A stretch of 64,000 nucleotides of DNA from Lepidurus packardi (taxonomy: Eukaryota > Arthropoda > Branchiopoda > Notostraca > Triopsidae), in NCBI GenBank assembly GCA_023053545.1, contig JAKZAN010000005.1:5642001-5706000 (forward strand). The letters run 5' to 3'. How positions within the stretch are numbered: the first letter of the stretch is position 1; every line of letters begins with the position of its first letter. Below, piece after piece: positions 43,799-57,212 of the stretch. A program made the position numbers and the translations under genes. Under the pieces are notes generated by a model that was not told the DNA's origin, searched no databases, and saw only the letters and a list, made by a program, of their open reading frames with translations.

Positions 43799-46700
43799 GG
43801 TGCTATTAGTCCTCTTTTTTTAGTGTGTTTCTATTCTTTTGTCGCTTTCTTCATGGTTGTAAACCGAGGATTCTTAAAATGATTTTTCTCCAAGTGGGCT
43901 ATGATTCGGTTATGTGAGCCGCGTTTTGCATACGCATATTAATGAGGACGATTCAATTTCCTCCCTGCTCTCAGCTTCACACCCGACGCCACCGGATATT
44001 CGCTTTAAGAAGCTTTGTCTATGTCCTCGCAGTTTAGAAATTGACGTGTGGTGTGTGGTTTTCACATATACTCTCGCCTCAGTGAACGAAAAGAGGCTGT
44101 CCGGAGTCGAGTGTGCCAGCCATGTTGACGGTATTAGCCATTTTCAGTGTTGTCGCCTCACTCTTTTTACCTCCGTGAAGGGTTTATTGAGTTAAAAATT
44201 GGGACTTGGACCAAGGTTTTGGAGTGGGGGCTTTACTAGTAAGCAAAAAGACAAAAAAGAGCTTAAAAAGGAAAGAAAAAGTAAGAGAGTTAATAGGAGG
44301 AGACTGCAGAGAGGATCCCTTTTGCGTGGCAGTTGCCATTTCCATACTGCGTAAATACGAGTTTGGAGGGCGAAGCGTTGCACTTTGCTGAATTGACAGC
44401 TATTTCACCAAGGATCAGTTTCGAGGAGGCGTATTTCTTCATTTGTCACCAACAGGGGTTTTCGCCTCGTCATCGTGGGATTAAATGTTCCCTCCTCTGC
44501 TTCCTTCAGAACAATGATTGAAGGGGCCGAGAAGGTATAAAACGCGCACCGCGATAAGCAAGTCATGGTATCGGGTGTCGTTTCGGGGAAGTTAGCATTA
44601 CAGAGCAACCCCACCCCTTTCATGCTGGTCGGATTCCTTAAGGCGTTAAATAAGCCGGACGAGCGCATTTTGCGGCTTCCTCGCTCGGCCCATAAAAGCG
44701 AAATAGAACTCTTGTGCCGACTTTTAGGAGGCTTTATGCCCCCTGCTGGTACAACATGCAGGCTTCTTAGGAGCTGCCAATCTAATCGAATTAAGATCTA
44801 CTCGAGCTAATGAATATCTTTGGCACTCGGCTTTCTCCCCAGTTATATATCCACCAAAGAGCTGCTGTTCGCCGAAAGTCGATATACAGTGGCAAGTGGC
44901 TGTCTTTGCTGCTCTCCTTCTTCTCTAGCCTCTCTCCCTCCTTCTCTCTCTCTCTCTCTCGCTCTCTCTTTTGAGCTCTTCCCATCTAAATCCATCGAGA
45001 AAAGCCCCGTTCACGAGTCCTAAAATCGGTCAAAATATAGCTCTCTGCGCCTTACAAGAAAGGCGTTTATGGAACCCTTAAATAACGATAACCTACATCG
45101 AGAACTGACTTCACGAAGTCAGTGTTAGAGTAGCCTACCTTCGGTACAGTACACTCACACTGTCACCCCAAAGAAAGCCAAGCCTTAGTACTAGGCAAAA
45201 TACTTCTTCCATAAAGGGAAACCCCTGGGTAGAAGGGTACGGTTTGAGTAACAAAGAAAGTCCGTTGCTCCTATTTCCTTCGTGATTTCTTTGGACTGAT
45301 TGGAACCCATTCAGAGCTCTTGGTATTTGTTTAGGTTTGCAGTATATGTATATAGAAATGGAAGGGAGGGAAACCGGAACTATGTACAAGTTTCCCAGGG
45401 TTTTCTTGCTTTGTCTGCAACTAAATGGAGATGTCACTAGGGAGGTTGATCGCTCGAAAGAATCTCCAGCCGAGCGTTACAAGACCTTCCCTGGAGACCC
45501 CCACCACAACTATCGGTTTTGTATTTCTAAGCAAAAGTAATACCGGGAAGTTGGTTACATGTCTGAAACGCGCTGTTGTTTTCAGGTTGATAGCGTCGTT
45601 TTTAACATTGGCCATCCTATCCCCACACATATATTGTCCCACCCACTCACTCTCGCTCAACCCGTAGGTGTTGGGGAAGGTTGTATTTGTATTGACATGT
45701 AGTCTAGCATTCCTCGTAGGAAAGTCAAAGAGCCTTGGTATTGCCATCAGTGTTATGCGTATTGATTGCGAGTTCAAGTTTCACCTGGTTCCAAAGAGAA
45801 TAGCGGGGTCTCTTTCGTTGTCGCTATCTCCGTCGTCAAATAAAGAAAAAAAGAGGAAAAGGAAAGGAGAGAGACTCCCCGAGTTCCTTTTGTTTGAAGA
45901 AGATCGGGCAGAGACCCTTTTTAAAATGCAAAGTTTTCTGCTGCGGTGTGACGAACTAAAAGCAAAAGGCAAGATGATCAAAGGGGGCCCCCAAGTTGTA
46001 AATTCCGCGAGGGTAAAAAATAGTTAAAAAGGGATCTTGTCCTTTCTGTTTCTTTACTGAATGATTTCGGCATATGATTGGCTTCACTATTGTCCTTTTC
46101 ACTTGCATTTTTCTCATATCAATCAGTGACATGTGCGATCTTTATTATTATTATTATTATTATTTTACCTTTGGTCCATGTGAAGGCGAGGAGTACGGCA
46201 AACAAGAGGTGACTGGCCAGCCAAGAGTCATTGCTGCGTTCAGCCATGGCCCATGTCATAGCGTGCGACTTGTTAGGAAGCTATTCATGTCGGTTTTTTC
46301 CAAGTCACTCACTCAGAATCTGTCGTGTGGATTGACGCCGTCCTCGGGACACCACTACCAGCACTTTTAATTTGGAACGCCTTAACTCTCGGCCCCCAGA
46401 CTAGAAAATTGCGTACTGGCGCCACTACACAGTGGGAAGGTGGACAATAACAAAGACGCTGAAGGAGTTCAGGGCAAACTGGTAACGTCACGGCGAATAA
46501 CTGATCGCGGAAGACGCTTTTCCTGCATCTGTATCCGTTCCTGCGGTGCTGCTCGTACTGGCTGCGTCCTGTTATGTTTTCTCCAGAGGAGTAAAAAGGC
46601 GGCTCACCGTGACCTAACGCTACTGCACCTGTGCCGTGGAGCCAGTATGACAACGCTGGTGTGCGACTCTGTGTGTGTGCACCATACACCAACTAATGTT

Positions 46701-49312
46701 ACTCGCGCGCTGAGGGAAGATGGATATGCGACTCTCTCGGGGATGGGCCTCATGCGTTTTCCTGTGTATATGTATATGTGTTATAGAATCAATGTCCCTG
46801 GGACGACACCGGAGCCGTATGTCGAGGAAAACTGGCTTGCGCAGCAGCCGCTTTTGGATTCTTTCTCTTCAATCCCAAGGAGGGATTTGCAGGGCGTTAT
46901 TCTTTTTTTGTCTTTTATTTATTATATTTTTTATTGGAAGAAACGGAAGACCTGTGTGTTGTGAGATGTTTGCACATTCAAATACACATCTATCCGTGTT
47001 TGCTTTTCTACTCTTGATTCGGAGTTTGGGGTGGAAGTTTACTTGCCGAATCGGTCCCAATTGTTAAAAAGGGAGTGAGGGAGATCTTCTGTGTGGACGC
47101 TGACAGGCCCCCGGAAACTTCGCGGATGCTCGCCTAAACACGGTTAAAAGGGTGATTGGTCGTGAGTCTCCGCGTGTTTGGATGGGGCCACTTATGAGCG
47201 AAGGTCCTTTTTTTCAGAAGACCATTTCCGCCAAAAACAGGTCATTGAAGTCGAAGCTGAAAGCGCCAGTGACGCTCTTGACTCCGTAGTTGGGACCCAT
47301 TATTTGCAATTCAAATCGGGGGTTTGGAAGAAAGAGGAAAGTTTTTGGGGGGAGAAAGTTTTAATATATACTTGAATTATTACTTTTGTTCGTTGGGGGC
47401 GGGGGACTAAATAGCGTTCATAATTGCAAAAGTTTACAAGTTTTCGGATGCTGGAATTGACAAAAAAGCCACGCCAAAGTTCGCTCACGTGACAGTTCGT
47501 AGTAATATAATGCTTTCTCTGTGTATTTCTTGCTCCGTGAACCTTAATTAGAATCAGTCCTTCTATCGCTGCTGTGAGGCGTACTAAAATAAGCGAACTA
47601 TGTTTGTTCTTTTTTGCCCTTTCTCTCGTGTGGGTGGCACCTAATTTTCTCAAGATTTGTGGACCAACAATTTATGGCCCGGCATTGCGCTGATCCATGA
47701 GTCGGGATCGTTTTATGCGTTTCGGTGACAAAGTGTTGCTGTTGCATACTGTCAAGCTGACTGCCGAGTACTAAAGAGATGAATTATAATTCAAGTTTTT
47801 AGATGTCACGTTCAAAGGCAATTCGTTTTTCGGGAAATCATTTCTTTGGAAACCTCGCGACTACTTTGCCTTCCTGACAGTATTGCTTCTGCATATGTGC
47901 GTGGATGGTATCGCTTTTAGAAATTTTAAGGAGCAGAGTGCATCGACTTGGGCAACGTGTTTCACCATTGATTACCCATCTGGGCCTTTTGAATTTAAAA
48001 GCCCTTATACGAACTTGCCTATGAATGAGAGAAAGAAGACAATGGAAGCCAACTTTGATCTCCCCTTTCATCCGCTTTCCACAGCTGGTACATCCTCACG
48101 ACCTCAATCGTCTCCTGCTGGACGGCAAAGAAATCGCCATTATTTGAGGATCCCAGCATAGGGTAAAGTAACAGACCCGTCAAAAAATGTTAAGTGGAAA
48201 TACTTCTATAACCTCTGTTTTTTCCGGGGATCCGACCCTCGTTCTTCGCTTTCTTTTGTATTTCCAGACCTTTTCCAAACGAATTCTTTATAGTAAGCTT
48301 CTCCGATCGCCAACTCCGCTGGAAGGAACCGACGCTATGGTCCGACATACTTAGCTTTAAGAGACCTACAGTTTACCTTACGAGGGATTCTTCGTATATG
48401 TCCGCTGTTGAGAACTAGGCGTCTGAATTTTTTTTTTATTTTGGGTGCCTATCTCATCCTAGTCCAATCTTGGACAAGTTGTCGTGGGAGCTAAATGACC
48501 TTATCCTTCTTCGGCGAAACTGTCGATTACAGTCGTCATTCATCTCGCTCTCCTTCTATACTCCAGTACCAGTAAACCGTAATCTTGTCAGGTCAGCTGT
48601 TTTGATTGATGCGCCGCTCATAGTACCGGCAGAGTCCCCAGCGACCTGAGCTAAGTCAGCCCATAGAAAAAGCGATTTTCCAGGTTAGAACACGATCCAT
48701 CCTCGTGCTTCAGTATACTATATCTAAGTTGGTTGTTTGACCCGAATTGTTTTATATTTGAGTCTCATAGAAAAAGGTTGCAGGAAAGAAGTGGTGGTGG
48801 GGGGGGGGGGGGGGCTAAGAAGGGATACATGTATATATACTCAATCTCTGCTCCTCCTGATCAAACAAACGAATCTATCGATTCGGCTGGTAGACGTTTT
48901 TTATATTCCACTTCGACTCTTAGAAAAAGCTTCCTTTTTTATTTTAGTTGTGTGGAAATGTAAACAAGCCGGGAAAGTTTGCGGGATTTTGCTCCTCATC
49001 TAACCCAGAACACGCCATCCACTCATTCTTGCTCCCACCACAGCATCTTTATGGGAAGTGGTTAGCTCCTAAAGACGCACCCGGAGGCAATAGTTTTTCA
49101 ATTAAGCGCTCTTGTCCCAGCCTTTGTTCCAACGGGAACCCTTTAAGCGTTGCGTGGGTTCAAATTTACGGGTCCATAGAACCTCACCTAGGTCGTGAGG
49201 TATAAAAACGCTCATTCTACCTTACGACAAGATCAGGGTTAAGCTTAAACAGTTGCCGAGATCGAAACTATTGTTAAAGAAGTAATTAGTAACAGATATA
49301 CCTGATTTTTCT

Positions 49313-49332
49313 GCCATCTATCGATAGATGGC
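49313..49332. promoter_or_regulatory. 20-bp perfect palindrome containing a DRE-like TATCGATA core
   Basis: GCCATCTATCGATAGATGGC is self-complementary over 20 bp. Its centre TATCGATA equals the DREF-binding element (DRE) of Drosophila. A sequence resembling a CTCF core, CCGCTAGGTGGCATG, lies 51 bp to the right at 49383-49397. Both are sequence matches only. Confidence 0.3.
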
Positions 49333-50039
49333 GTTCCGTTTTGCGTTCAGTTTAGATTCCAAACTACTCAACGTGATTCCTGCCGCTAGGTGGCATGGGA
49401 GGCTCTGTGATCGGCCAACAATCTGCTGGAGGCAAACTTGAATGTTGACATAATAAATACTTTTCTAATAAAGGCTGTGTCTGAGAGACAATTATTATTA
49501 TTACTACAAGTAAAACTCCTGGACTGAATTATGTGGTAATTGCTTAGGTGAAAAGGCCTGGATCCTGGATAGCGTAATAGGGAAAGATAAGGACCAGGAT
49601 AGAGTACAAGAGGCTCAGCGAGGTTCAATCTTCATGGTCTCGCCGAGTTGATAAGAGCCAAAAAGACTCAGGCCGACAGAAATAAGGACTCCTTGTGTAG
49701 AGCCTTTGTTCTGGGGAGTTTCCCTTGATGAGAGTTGGTTCCCTGTGTATTTAGCGCAGCTCGGAGGCAAGTAAACGATGCGTTGTGTATATCGTTTGTT
49801 TCACGCCAAAGTGAATTTCTTGGGCTTTTGCTCAAGTTAAAAAGGGTTATTCTTTTCCACACATTGTCAAGTTTATTATCTGTGTAGCACGTTATGCTAA
49901 ATTCTGGCACTTCCATTAGTAGTAGTAGCAGAAAAACGTTTATCTATATTTCTTTCATTTATACTTTCGATGTGGTCATCTGCGAAGCAAAATCTTGTCT
50001 ATCATTTCTACGATTACCTCTATGAAATTTAGTATCTGA

Positions 50040-50645
50040 TTATTACTATTATTAGATATTGTCCAAAAAAAGGCTCAAAGCCTCTACAGTTTCAACATTT
50101 ATTAGGTTTGTCATGTTTGCGATTATTGATATAAGAAGTTAGCTAAGATCTCTTCGAAATTCTTTTGGAACAAATATTCTGGAGCCGTAGTAGCTGTCCA
50201 GACTATTCTTGAAACTTTTAATGGAGGGAGACTTAATGACTTTTTCCTGGTAAGTCGTTCCACTCTTCAACCGAGTGGTTTTGGAATGTCCAACGGCCTA
50301 CATCCTTGTAGAAACGTTCTGCTTTGAGTTTTAGGAAATGACCACGGGGTTGGCTTAATTGAAGCAAATAACTGCTTCATGGTATGTTGTTGTAATATCA
50401 GTGACATAATTTAAAGACTTCAATCTGATTACCCCGTAAGAATCTATATGCTAGAGTTGGCAGTCCTAGCCAACTTAGGGGTTCCTTGTACAGTAGGGGA
50501 CGCAGACTGCCAGGAAATTTCGTTATTCTTCTTTGCAGTTTTTCCAATGCACCCAAATCTCAGTTATAAAACGAATGCATTGAACTGTGCCCGTATTCTA
50601 ATATTGGTCGCACCAAAGACTTGTACAGCATGGGCAGCATTTTTT
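50040..50645 (-). pseudogene. degenerate 3' end of a non-LTR retrotransposon (reverse transcriptase C-terminus)
   Basis: Minus-strand translation from about 50640 reads LPMLYKSLVRPILEYGHSSM, then LGALEKLQRRITKFPGSLR, LSWLGLPTLAYRFLRGNQIE, LSQPRGHFLKLKAERFYKDV and HSVEEWNDLPG, with shifts and stops between blocks. This order (LVRPxLEY, LExxQRR, LxLPTLxxRRxRGD, VxEWNxLP) is typical of the C-terminus of CR1/Jockey/L2-like LINE reverse transcriptases. It ends near an (ATT)n-like tail (ATTATTACTATTATTAG on the plus strand around 50040), as in L2/CR1-type 3' ends. It is 5'-truncated at about 50645, where A-rich sequence begins. Confidence 0.82.
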
Positions 50646-53600
50646 CTAGATTACTTAGATTATTCTTTCTATTTCGGCTTCTTTTTTTTTTACCTTATTT
50701 AAGTACAAAATATTATGGAAGTAAAACAAAATTACTAAGTAGTATGTAATATGAAAGTAGAAAAATGTCAACCTCTTAGGACAGGTACTTGCAACATGGT
50801 GATAATATCCTAATAATAAATAGTAGTAATAGACGATAACAAGGGATATGACAACATGGGATAGGGTAATAATTATTACTAAAAAGCAATTACATTTTTG
50901 TCGCTTAATAACTAAGTTAAAACAATAGGCTTAAAGAGCAATAACAATATTGTGTTTTACTTAGTGGAATTTCTCTGGCATTCTATTAATTTCTGTATTT
51001 CTACCTAAGCTTCTATCTATTTCTGATTTTCTTTGATTCTTTGTAGTAATGTAAGCATGAACCCTAAAGAAATTTTTGTTCTCTTGTTTCTATAGCATTT
51101 CCCCTTATTTTTGCCGTATCTTTTTATTGCTCAATTTCATGTAGTTTATCTATTATTCTATTTCCCAACCTTGTTCTCTCCATTGATCTGTGTCGCAAGG
51201 CCTGTTTATGTGGTGCTGTTTTTGGGTGGTTGTCTCTCGGCTGGCTGCTAACAGATCATATTTAGCATGACGCGACTCTTGGACATTTAAGATATAGAGT
51301 CGTTTATCAAAGCAGGTCTCTGTGCTCTTTGCCAGGGCACCGAGGACAGCTATGTTGATGTATGAAAAGTCCTGTATAGGTTACCTTTTTTATGCTCTCT
51401 CGAGAATTGGCAAAGTCGCAGATGGGGGGGCTCATATAGTTAAACCGAACAGCAAGCTATTTGTCTGCTTTTAGTGCTGAAAGCTCAGTAATAAGCGCGA
51501 GGCTAGGGATTTACTCTGAAGTTATCGATGGCAGCGGCAGCAAAAGGGACATATACTGTATATATCGACCTGAGGTCGTCTATCACAAGTGCTGTTTAAG
51601 CTGATGAGGGGTTATACAGCAAAAGGTTCTTATCCGGACCGAACAGGCTTTGTATGTGCAAAGTTGACACCGGATTTCGTGCAGCCCACCCTTTTCTCCA
51701 GAAATTTCCTAATGAGGTTGCCTTGGCTTGGGCGAAAAGGTCTCCCGAAAGCTACCGCACTTTTCGAGTCTGATGTTTTCTATATGGAGATGTTAGGCTC
51801 TTATTATCGGCTTTTCCTCGGGTGCTGCTGCACGTATATGGCAAGCGAAACTCCGCCTCCCAAAACAGCTTTCGTCAATTAGAGCGACGACTCGGAAAAG
51901 TAATGAAAGCTTTGTGAAGCTTTTCGGGTCTTCGTCTTTATCAGTCAAACAAAAACGACACAGTTATTGTGTTTGAATTATAGCTGAGCCAACGTTAGAA
52001 CAAGTTTCTTTTCATTCCTTTCTTGTGCGGAAAAGATTAAGACGGAAGGACAGCGCCAATGCTGTTGCAACTTTCTTGTGTGCCTTGTGAGAGTAGTCAA
52101 GAAGAAAAGGTAAGTATAAGGAATGGGCTTTCTACCCTGATTCCTTTGCCATCATCAAAGACAGAAATGAAAGCTCGGAAGAACTCCTTCTCCCTCTCCG
52201 CCCCCTTAAAATCGACGGATTAAATTTTTTTTTTCTCATTAAGCAAGCTTTGGGATTTCAGTATTAGATAAAGTTGGTCCTTTATTCCCGATTTTATTTC
52301 TGCCAGTTATACCTGGAGGGCTGGACTAATTTCTTCCATTTGCGACTCCCCTTCCTGCAGCTTGTTTATGTGCTTACCTATGGAGTGCCGCAGTAATACA
52401 CTTTTAAAAAAGAACTGGGCTTGGAGCAAGAAATTAGTTCTGCTGATTTCCCCTTTGGGGAATTGTGTCAAACGACAGATTTTATTGCTTAGAAATTAAT
52501 TATATATAAAAATATATAGAAATTAGAAAATATATAATATATAATAAATGTATATAAATATATACAAAGCAAGAACCCAGGTTGGTCCCTTGTATGTGAA
52601 TGATCAAAAAGGACAATCTTTTTTCCTTTTTTTTCACTTTAGGTAGTGTTGGGAAAGTGCCGCTGCCCTGCGTTTCAATTTAGGCCCAGTTGGGGGGAAA
52701 AGACTTGCTGGCAGGACATTCCTTCAAAAAGAAGAGGCAAAGCAATATGGGCCAGTATTGCGATCCACAAACTTGTGTAACCAAATTTCCCTCTACGTGC
52801 CTATCTAAGAAAAAGCTTTTGGTTTTTTTATGACTGGGCACAGGGTACGTTCCAATTTCCTTCTGTTGCGAGCCCGGTTGAGGTGTGGGTGCGTAAGCCA
52901 TGGTCAAAATAGGAGCGGAAGCCAGATTAAGTCGAGTAATGCCGGCCGATGCGATCAGTCTTCTTCCGTCTGGTGATAGGATATACCTTGAAGCTAGCGA
53001 TTTAAATTCACGCAGCCTCCGTCCTTGCCTACGGACTGACGTCCTTTCAGGGGTTTTTAAAATAAAACAATGAAGAGCTTGGGGGAAGACGTCACCGCTT
53101 TTTGGGCTTCTCTGTCGTCCGCTTTTTTTTATTGAAAGTCTGTCGTTATCTGGAAATCCCTGCAGTGCGCAGAGCTCCCAGCTAAAGATTAAATGGTTTT
53201 GCCAAACGAGTCGAAGGAAAATCAAGAGCTGTTTTTATAGGCCATGATGATAACTTCTCTTGCAGTTACTCAGATTTGGGAAGGGTGAGGTTGCTTTCTC
53301 TCGTTCTCTCTCTTCCTCTCTCGCGCGTTTTATAACAGTCGAAGCGTTGGCTATTCCAGTCTTTGACCGCTGCTGCTCCAAGCGGAAGTTATAGAAATCA
53401 TAAAAAGATAGAGAAGAAGTTCTCCTTCTCCCAAAACAATGACCGAGGTGTCTGGCGCAGCTCTTCGGATCCTAACAGCGCTTGAATTATGTCGTTATGG
53501 ACCATTATAAAATGTAGGGAGCTCTCCGCAAAACAAGGCTTTTTTCTGCTTCGTTGAAAGGCTTCAGCAAGTCCCGTGCGAATTTCTAAGGCCCTTGTCT

Positions 53601-54700
53601 TTTTAACGTGCAAAAGGAAGTTAACGAGGGCAACCAAATTAATGCCTGCTCTTGCGCTCAAAGGGCAATAGCCACTAAAAATTACATGCTGAGATTTTAA
53701 AAGATGCTCTAAATCTATATTGGTTAGTGAACGCTGTATTTTATTTTCAATTTATTTGAGTAGTCGTTTACAAGTTATGGGCATGCAAACGTTGGGTCAT
53801 GACGTCATAGGCGTGCCATGGCGTGACTTACCGCGCTTGTTACCATGGCTAGTGTTTAGTTCCGATGTTAAAAACCGTAAACAAAGCATGGGTACTGATC
53901 ACTGGCACATCCGTGACGTCAAAAAGCAACGTGCCCCTCTTTCTAAAATTTCATTCTTTAATAGCTACCAAAAAAAGACAGTTTAATCACTCACTTGGGC
54001 GTGATGGGAAGACATTTTTAACTAGAAACTAAGTTTTGTGCTTTATTTTTAAGTGTTATATATAATTTTCTCAATGACAGTTGCCCTTTAAGTCTTCGAG
54101 TCAAGCATCCAAGCTTTTCTTTATCCAACCCAAGAATTTCTGATCAAAATCTTTTCTGCCTTTCTTATGCCACCCAGAATCAGTTTTTTGGTCGGTCTAT
54201 TGCAAAACCTGGTTTGACAGCACAAAAATGAATGAAGTGGGATTAGAAGTGATTGCTTGTTCCGAAGAAAAGGTATTATTTCTTCGGCTGGGTGCCAAGA
54301 CATGCAAAGAGCTGATGAAAAAACAATTGTTGGCTGTCAACAAAACCTGCGGATCTCTTGATGCTTCAAAGAAAAAGAGCTGAAGAGTTGGAGAACCAAA
54401 AGCCGCAGCTCAAACCGGACATCGTTTTTATTTATTTATGAAAAGAAGAGCGGTCCGTTGAAAGGAGCTGCAGCAGTTTTTGCTCGGGGGCCAGGATCAA
54501 GCGTAGTGGATCGTTAATAAATTTGTTGGTTAAAAAGCGACACTCGAACTTTCTTTTTCCATGTTTTTTCTGTGATCTACGATCTCTTAGTGGCGCTCAG
54601 GTGAAGCGCGCTAACGACCTTTATTCCTTTATTTTATTTTTATTTTTTTTTTTTTAAATAATCATAATAAAAAACTATGAAAGGAGAAAACGGTGCACCT
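50646..54700. other. gene-poor interval
   Basis: I see nothing I can call. AT-rich tracts near 50740-50950 and TATA-rich sequence at 52500-52565 are present. Frames up to 181 codons (52680-53225, minus) lack recognisable motifs. Confidence 0.4.
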
Positions 54701-54769
54701 GACGGCCTGTGTGGGAGGAGATTATTATTCTTCGTCTGTGACATACTCAAACTGGTTTTGACGTGCATG

Positions 54770-56700
54770 CTAGGTGGTTATCCGTTCACGTGATACAGAA
54801 ATGTGGGACTTGGGGTTCGGTTTTCAATAGCCTGAGATCCCTGCTGCATAAGCTTGGATGGTTTACACATACATACACACATATACACATAGAAAAGCCA
54901 GTTCCCAGAACTCGTACTTCCCGCACCCGCCCCTTTTACTCGGCTGCGGCAGAGCGTGCGCCCGGGAAACCGGGCATTGATTCCCAACAGCACAACTTCA
55001 GTCCTACGGAGAGCCTGCTCGGTTGGCTGCTCTGTGTGCCGGGATTTACGCTCTTTTTCGAGCACAGGCACACTCTTATTCCCCTTCAAATTTTTCGGCC
55101 CCGCCGCTGCCATGCTAATGCTTTTTTGCTCGAGCCTCTTTCCGAAACACGGCTCCAGAGGACGCGAACGACATGCAGCGTGGTCCAACAGCTCGGCACA
55201 GGAAAGGGGGATCGTGTTGGATGGCAGCGCAGTTCCAGAGCTTTGGTTGTTGATAAAATCCTGGGCAGCAGTACGTACTTGCCAGTACGTCGAATCGCGC
55301 CACGTTTCCACGGGCGTACGCTGCAACGGCGCGGTGCTCGTGTCTGTTATTCCGTCGTCAGCCATGCACGAGCACTAAGTTACTTGGTTTAGACGTGCAA
55401 GTTGATCCGAACCGTACGGAACCCCCCCTTTCCTCTGGAGAAAGACTTCCGGGTTTTAAAACCGTTTGGGAGAAAAGAAAACTGGGGGGGGCGCAAGTGT
55501 GTCTGTGTTTTTGTGTGTGGAGAGGGCATCGGTTTTGTCAAGAACAAGAGAGATGGGACGCAAAGGCGGCGATCGGCAAATGTAACGCGTTCGATTTGAA
55601 AACGATGGAGGCGACTACTGAAGCCAGACAGGCCCCTGGCAGTGTCCTGCAGCTGGCTTCCGTCGTGTGCATAACTCCAGCTTCCGCGGAACAGCAGTGA
55701 CTCGTCCGCAGCAGCAGGTGTGTTTCGCAGAAGAAAAGGAAGGAGGGAGAAATAAGAAGAACGACAGGCTGTCACTGAGGCATCTTTCAGGGGAACTTTT
55801 GTCACCGTTCACACAGCTGGGAAACTTCTCCCACAACGAAGGGAATTCAAATGAGAAATTTCAACCGTTTCCCAAATCGAGTAAAACTTATCTTCCCAAA
55901 AAATTCTGGAAAATTCCGCGAAAATTCGGAAACGCCTCACACGACAAGTATCCATTTTTGACAGTCCTCAGCGTTGCCCCTGCAACGATTCCGAGGTACA
56001 CTTGGATACTAAAGTCCCCTTTCTTCCGTCATTCCACTGGCCAGCAGTACCCTGTCATCTAGAAATAAGTTTAAAATTCCCAGAACTAGTTTCTGCAAAA
56101 ACACCCCCTTTTTGTTTTTTTCTTGTTTATTACGTTTTGTTTAAAACCAGTCAGTCATCCATGCAGAAATAAGTCCCACTATGAATCTTTGACGTTGATG
56201 TGGACGTTGTCTTCCAAACCAGCTGTCGCTGCTTCGGTTCCTTTACTACGTGGCTTGCCTTTCGCTTCAGTTGTCCGCTTTGGACTCGACGGCCGTAGTC
56301 GGAACGTTGGTGAGGATCCATTTTACTGCTGAAGGCCTCCATTACCCGTGAGGAAAGCAAAACTTGGGTGGTGGCAGTACGAGCTGGTTCGCCGAGTTAA
56401 TCAACTCCCAACACACTTACGCAGTTAAGTGACCGACAGGGCGGAAAACGCCGATACGCATCATTGGCCCCCCGCGGCCGAAGAAGTCATCGGGCGAGGA
56501 AACAGTCCGAGGTCGGGAGGAAGAGAGGAAAGGGCCTTTTGTCCAACCCTTTCCTTTTTTTTGCTTCGCGATAACCCTATTTCCTCCCCCTTTAATCTTG
56601 TGGGGGGTAACGACGGCGTGATACTTGGCAGTCATGGAGGATCGCAAACAATGGACCGTGTACCTGATGATGGTGGTCTGGGCGGTATTGCCACATCGTA
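54770..56700. promoter_or_regulatory. GC-rich, CpG-containing patch, possible promoter/first-exon region
   Basis: Visibly more GC- and CG-rich than the flanks. Frames of about 200 codons are open on both strands over 54763-55392, which mostly reflects the loss of AT-rich stops. On the minus strand, a frame from 55365 begins MADDGITDTSTAPLQRTPVE and reaches GTACGT (a donor-like site) after TYWQ. On the plus strand, a signal-peptide-like exon lies at 56634. This could be the 5' end of the nAChR transcription unit, of a plus-strand neighbour, or both. Confidence 0.3.
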
Positions 56701-57212
56701 AGTACTAGTTAAATCTTTACTTGTCACCGATTCCTTTTTTCCCTTCGGAAGTACACTATTGGCATTAGTGAAGTACGCGTGTATTCGCTCGGAAAAGGTG
56801 TATTGACAAGGTCGACCCGTGGAGGAAATGCCGCTCATGTTTGCTTGTAGAAGAGGGGAAATTCTTGTCGTGGACATGCTCTAAGATGGACGACCTCCTC
56901 ACTTTTTTTCTTTCTTTAACCCATATTTTCGAAGTTTTTTCAACAAGACGTTGGACCTTGTTTGGGCGAACTATAGATTCCCATCCTGCAGCTTTCCGGT
57001 CTTTCGATCAAGCCACGCACACAAGACGGTTCAGGTTTAGAAATATTTATGGAACCATATTTTTCTTGCGACTTGAGCTTTTTTTTGAGTTCCTATAACG
57101 CTGTTGTCCTCCCTGTCCCACCCTCGTCCTTCAGTATATAACTGTAGCGCACTCGATCCTCCGGAGGGTCAGTCTGTTCGTCCGTGGAGACTTTGGCCAG
57201 TAACATCATCAG
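56634..57212 (+). CDS. possible 5' exons of a secreted/membrane protein, unrecognised
   Basis: Candidate exon 1 (56634-56697) starts in good context (GTCATGG) and encodes MEDRKQWTVYLMMVVWAVLP, a charged start and hydrophobic core typical of a signal peptide. It ends at a consensus donor GTAAGT in phase 1. Candidate exon 2 (57135-57212, 78 nt) has acceptor CGTCCTTCAG and donor GTGGGT and keeps frame: YNCSALDPPEGQSVRPWRLW. No further exon is certain, and no family is recognised. Short exons with fair splice sites can arise by chance. Confidence 0.22.

Larger units (their letters stand above)
29966..49900. other. gene-poor interval, probably nAChR first intron and/or 5' flank
   Basis: I see no recognisable exon over 20 kb on either strand. 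The missing nAChR signal-peptide exon (minus strand, ending in phase 1 before a GT) should lie here or further right. Contents I can name: AT-rich tracts (about 31100-31450, 38140-38300), poly-G runs at 38716-38735 and 39920-39935, (GA/CT)n at about 44945-44968, (ATT)n at 46142-46164 and G16 at about 48800-48815. Many frames of 60-180 codons occur on both strands, as expected at this base composition, and show no known motif. Confidence 0.5.

Noticed and set aside
44192-44383. Leucine/phenylalanine-rich minus-strand frame that looks like a signal peptide
   Set aside because: The hydrophobic run comes from an A/G-rich plus-strand stretch (low complexity), and no phase-1 donor follows to connect it to the nAChR exon at 29965.
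46440-46964. 174-codon plus-strand frame
   Set aside because: No motif and no splice context; overlapping frames on both strands.
52680-53225. 181-codon minus-strand frame
   Set aside because: No recognisable domain, and no supporting splice or composition signal; frames this long occur by chance in tens of kilobases at this base composition.
54763-55392. 209- and 195-codon frames on opposite strands
   Set aside because: Both strands are open over the same GC-rich DNA and neither translation contains a known motif; kept only as a possible promoter/first-exon region.
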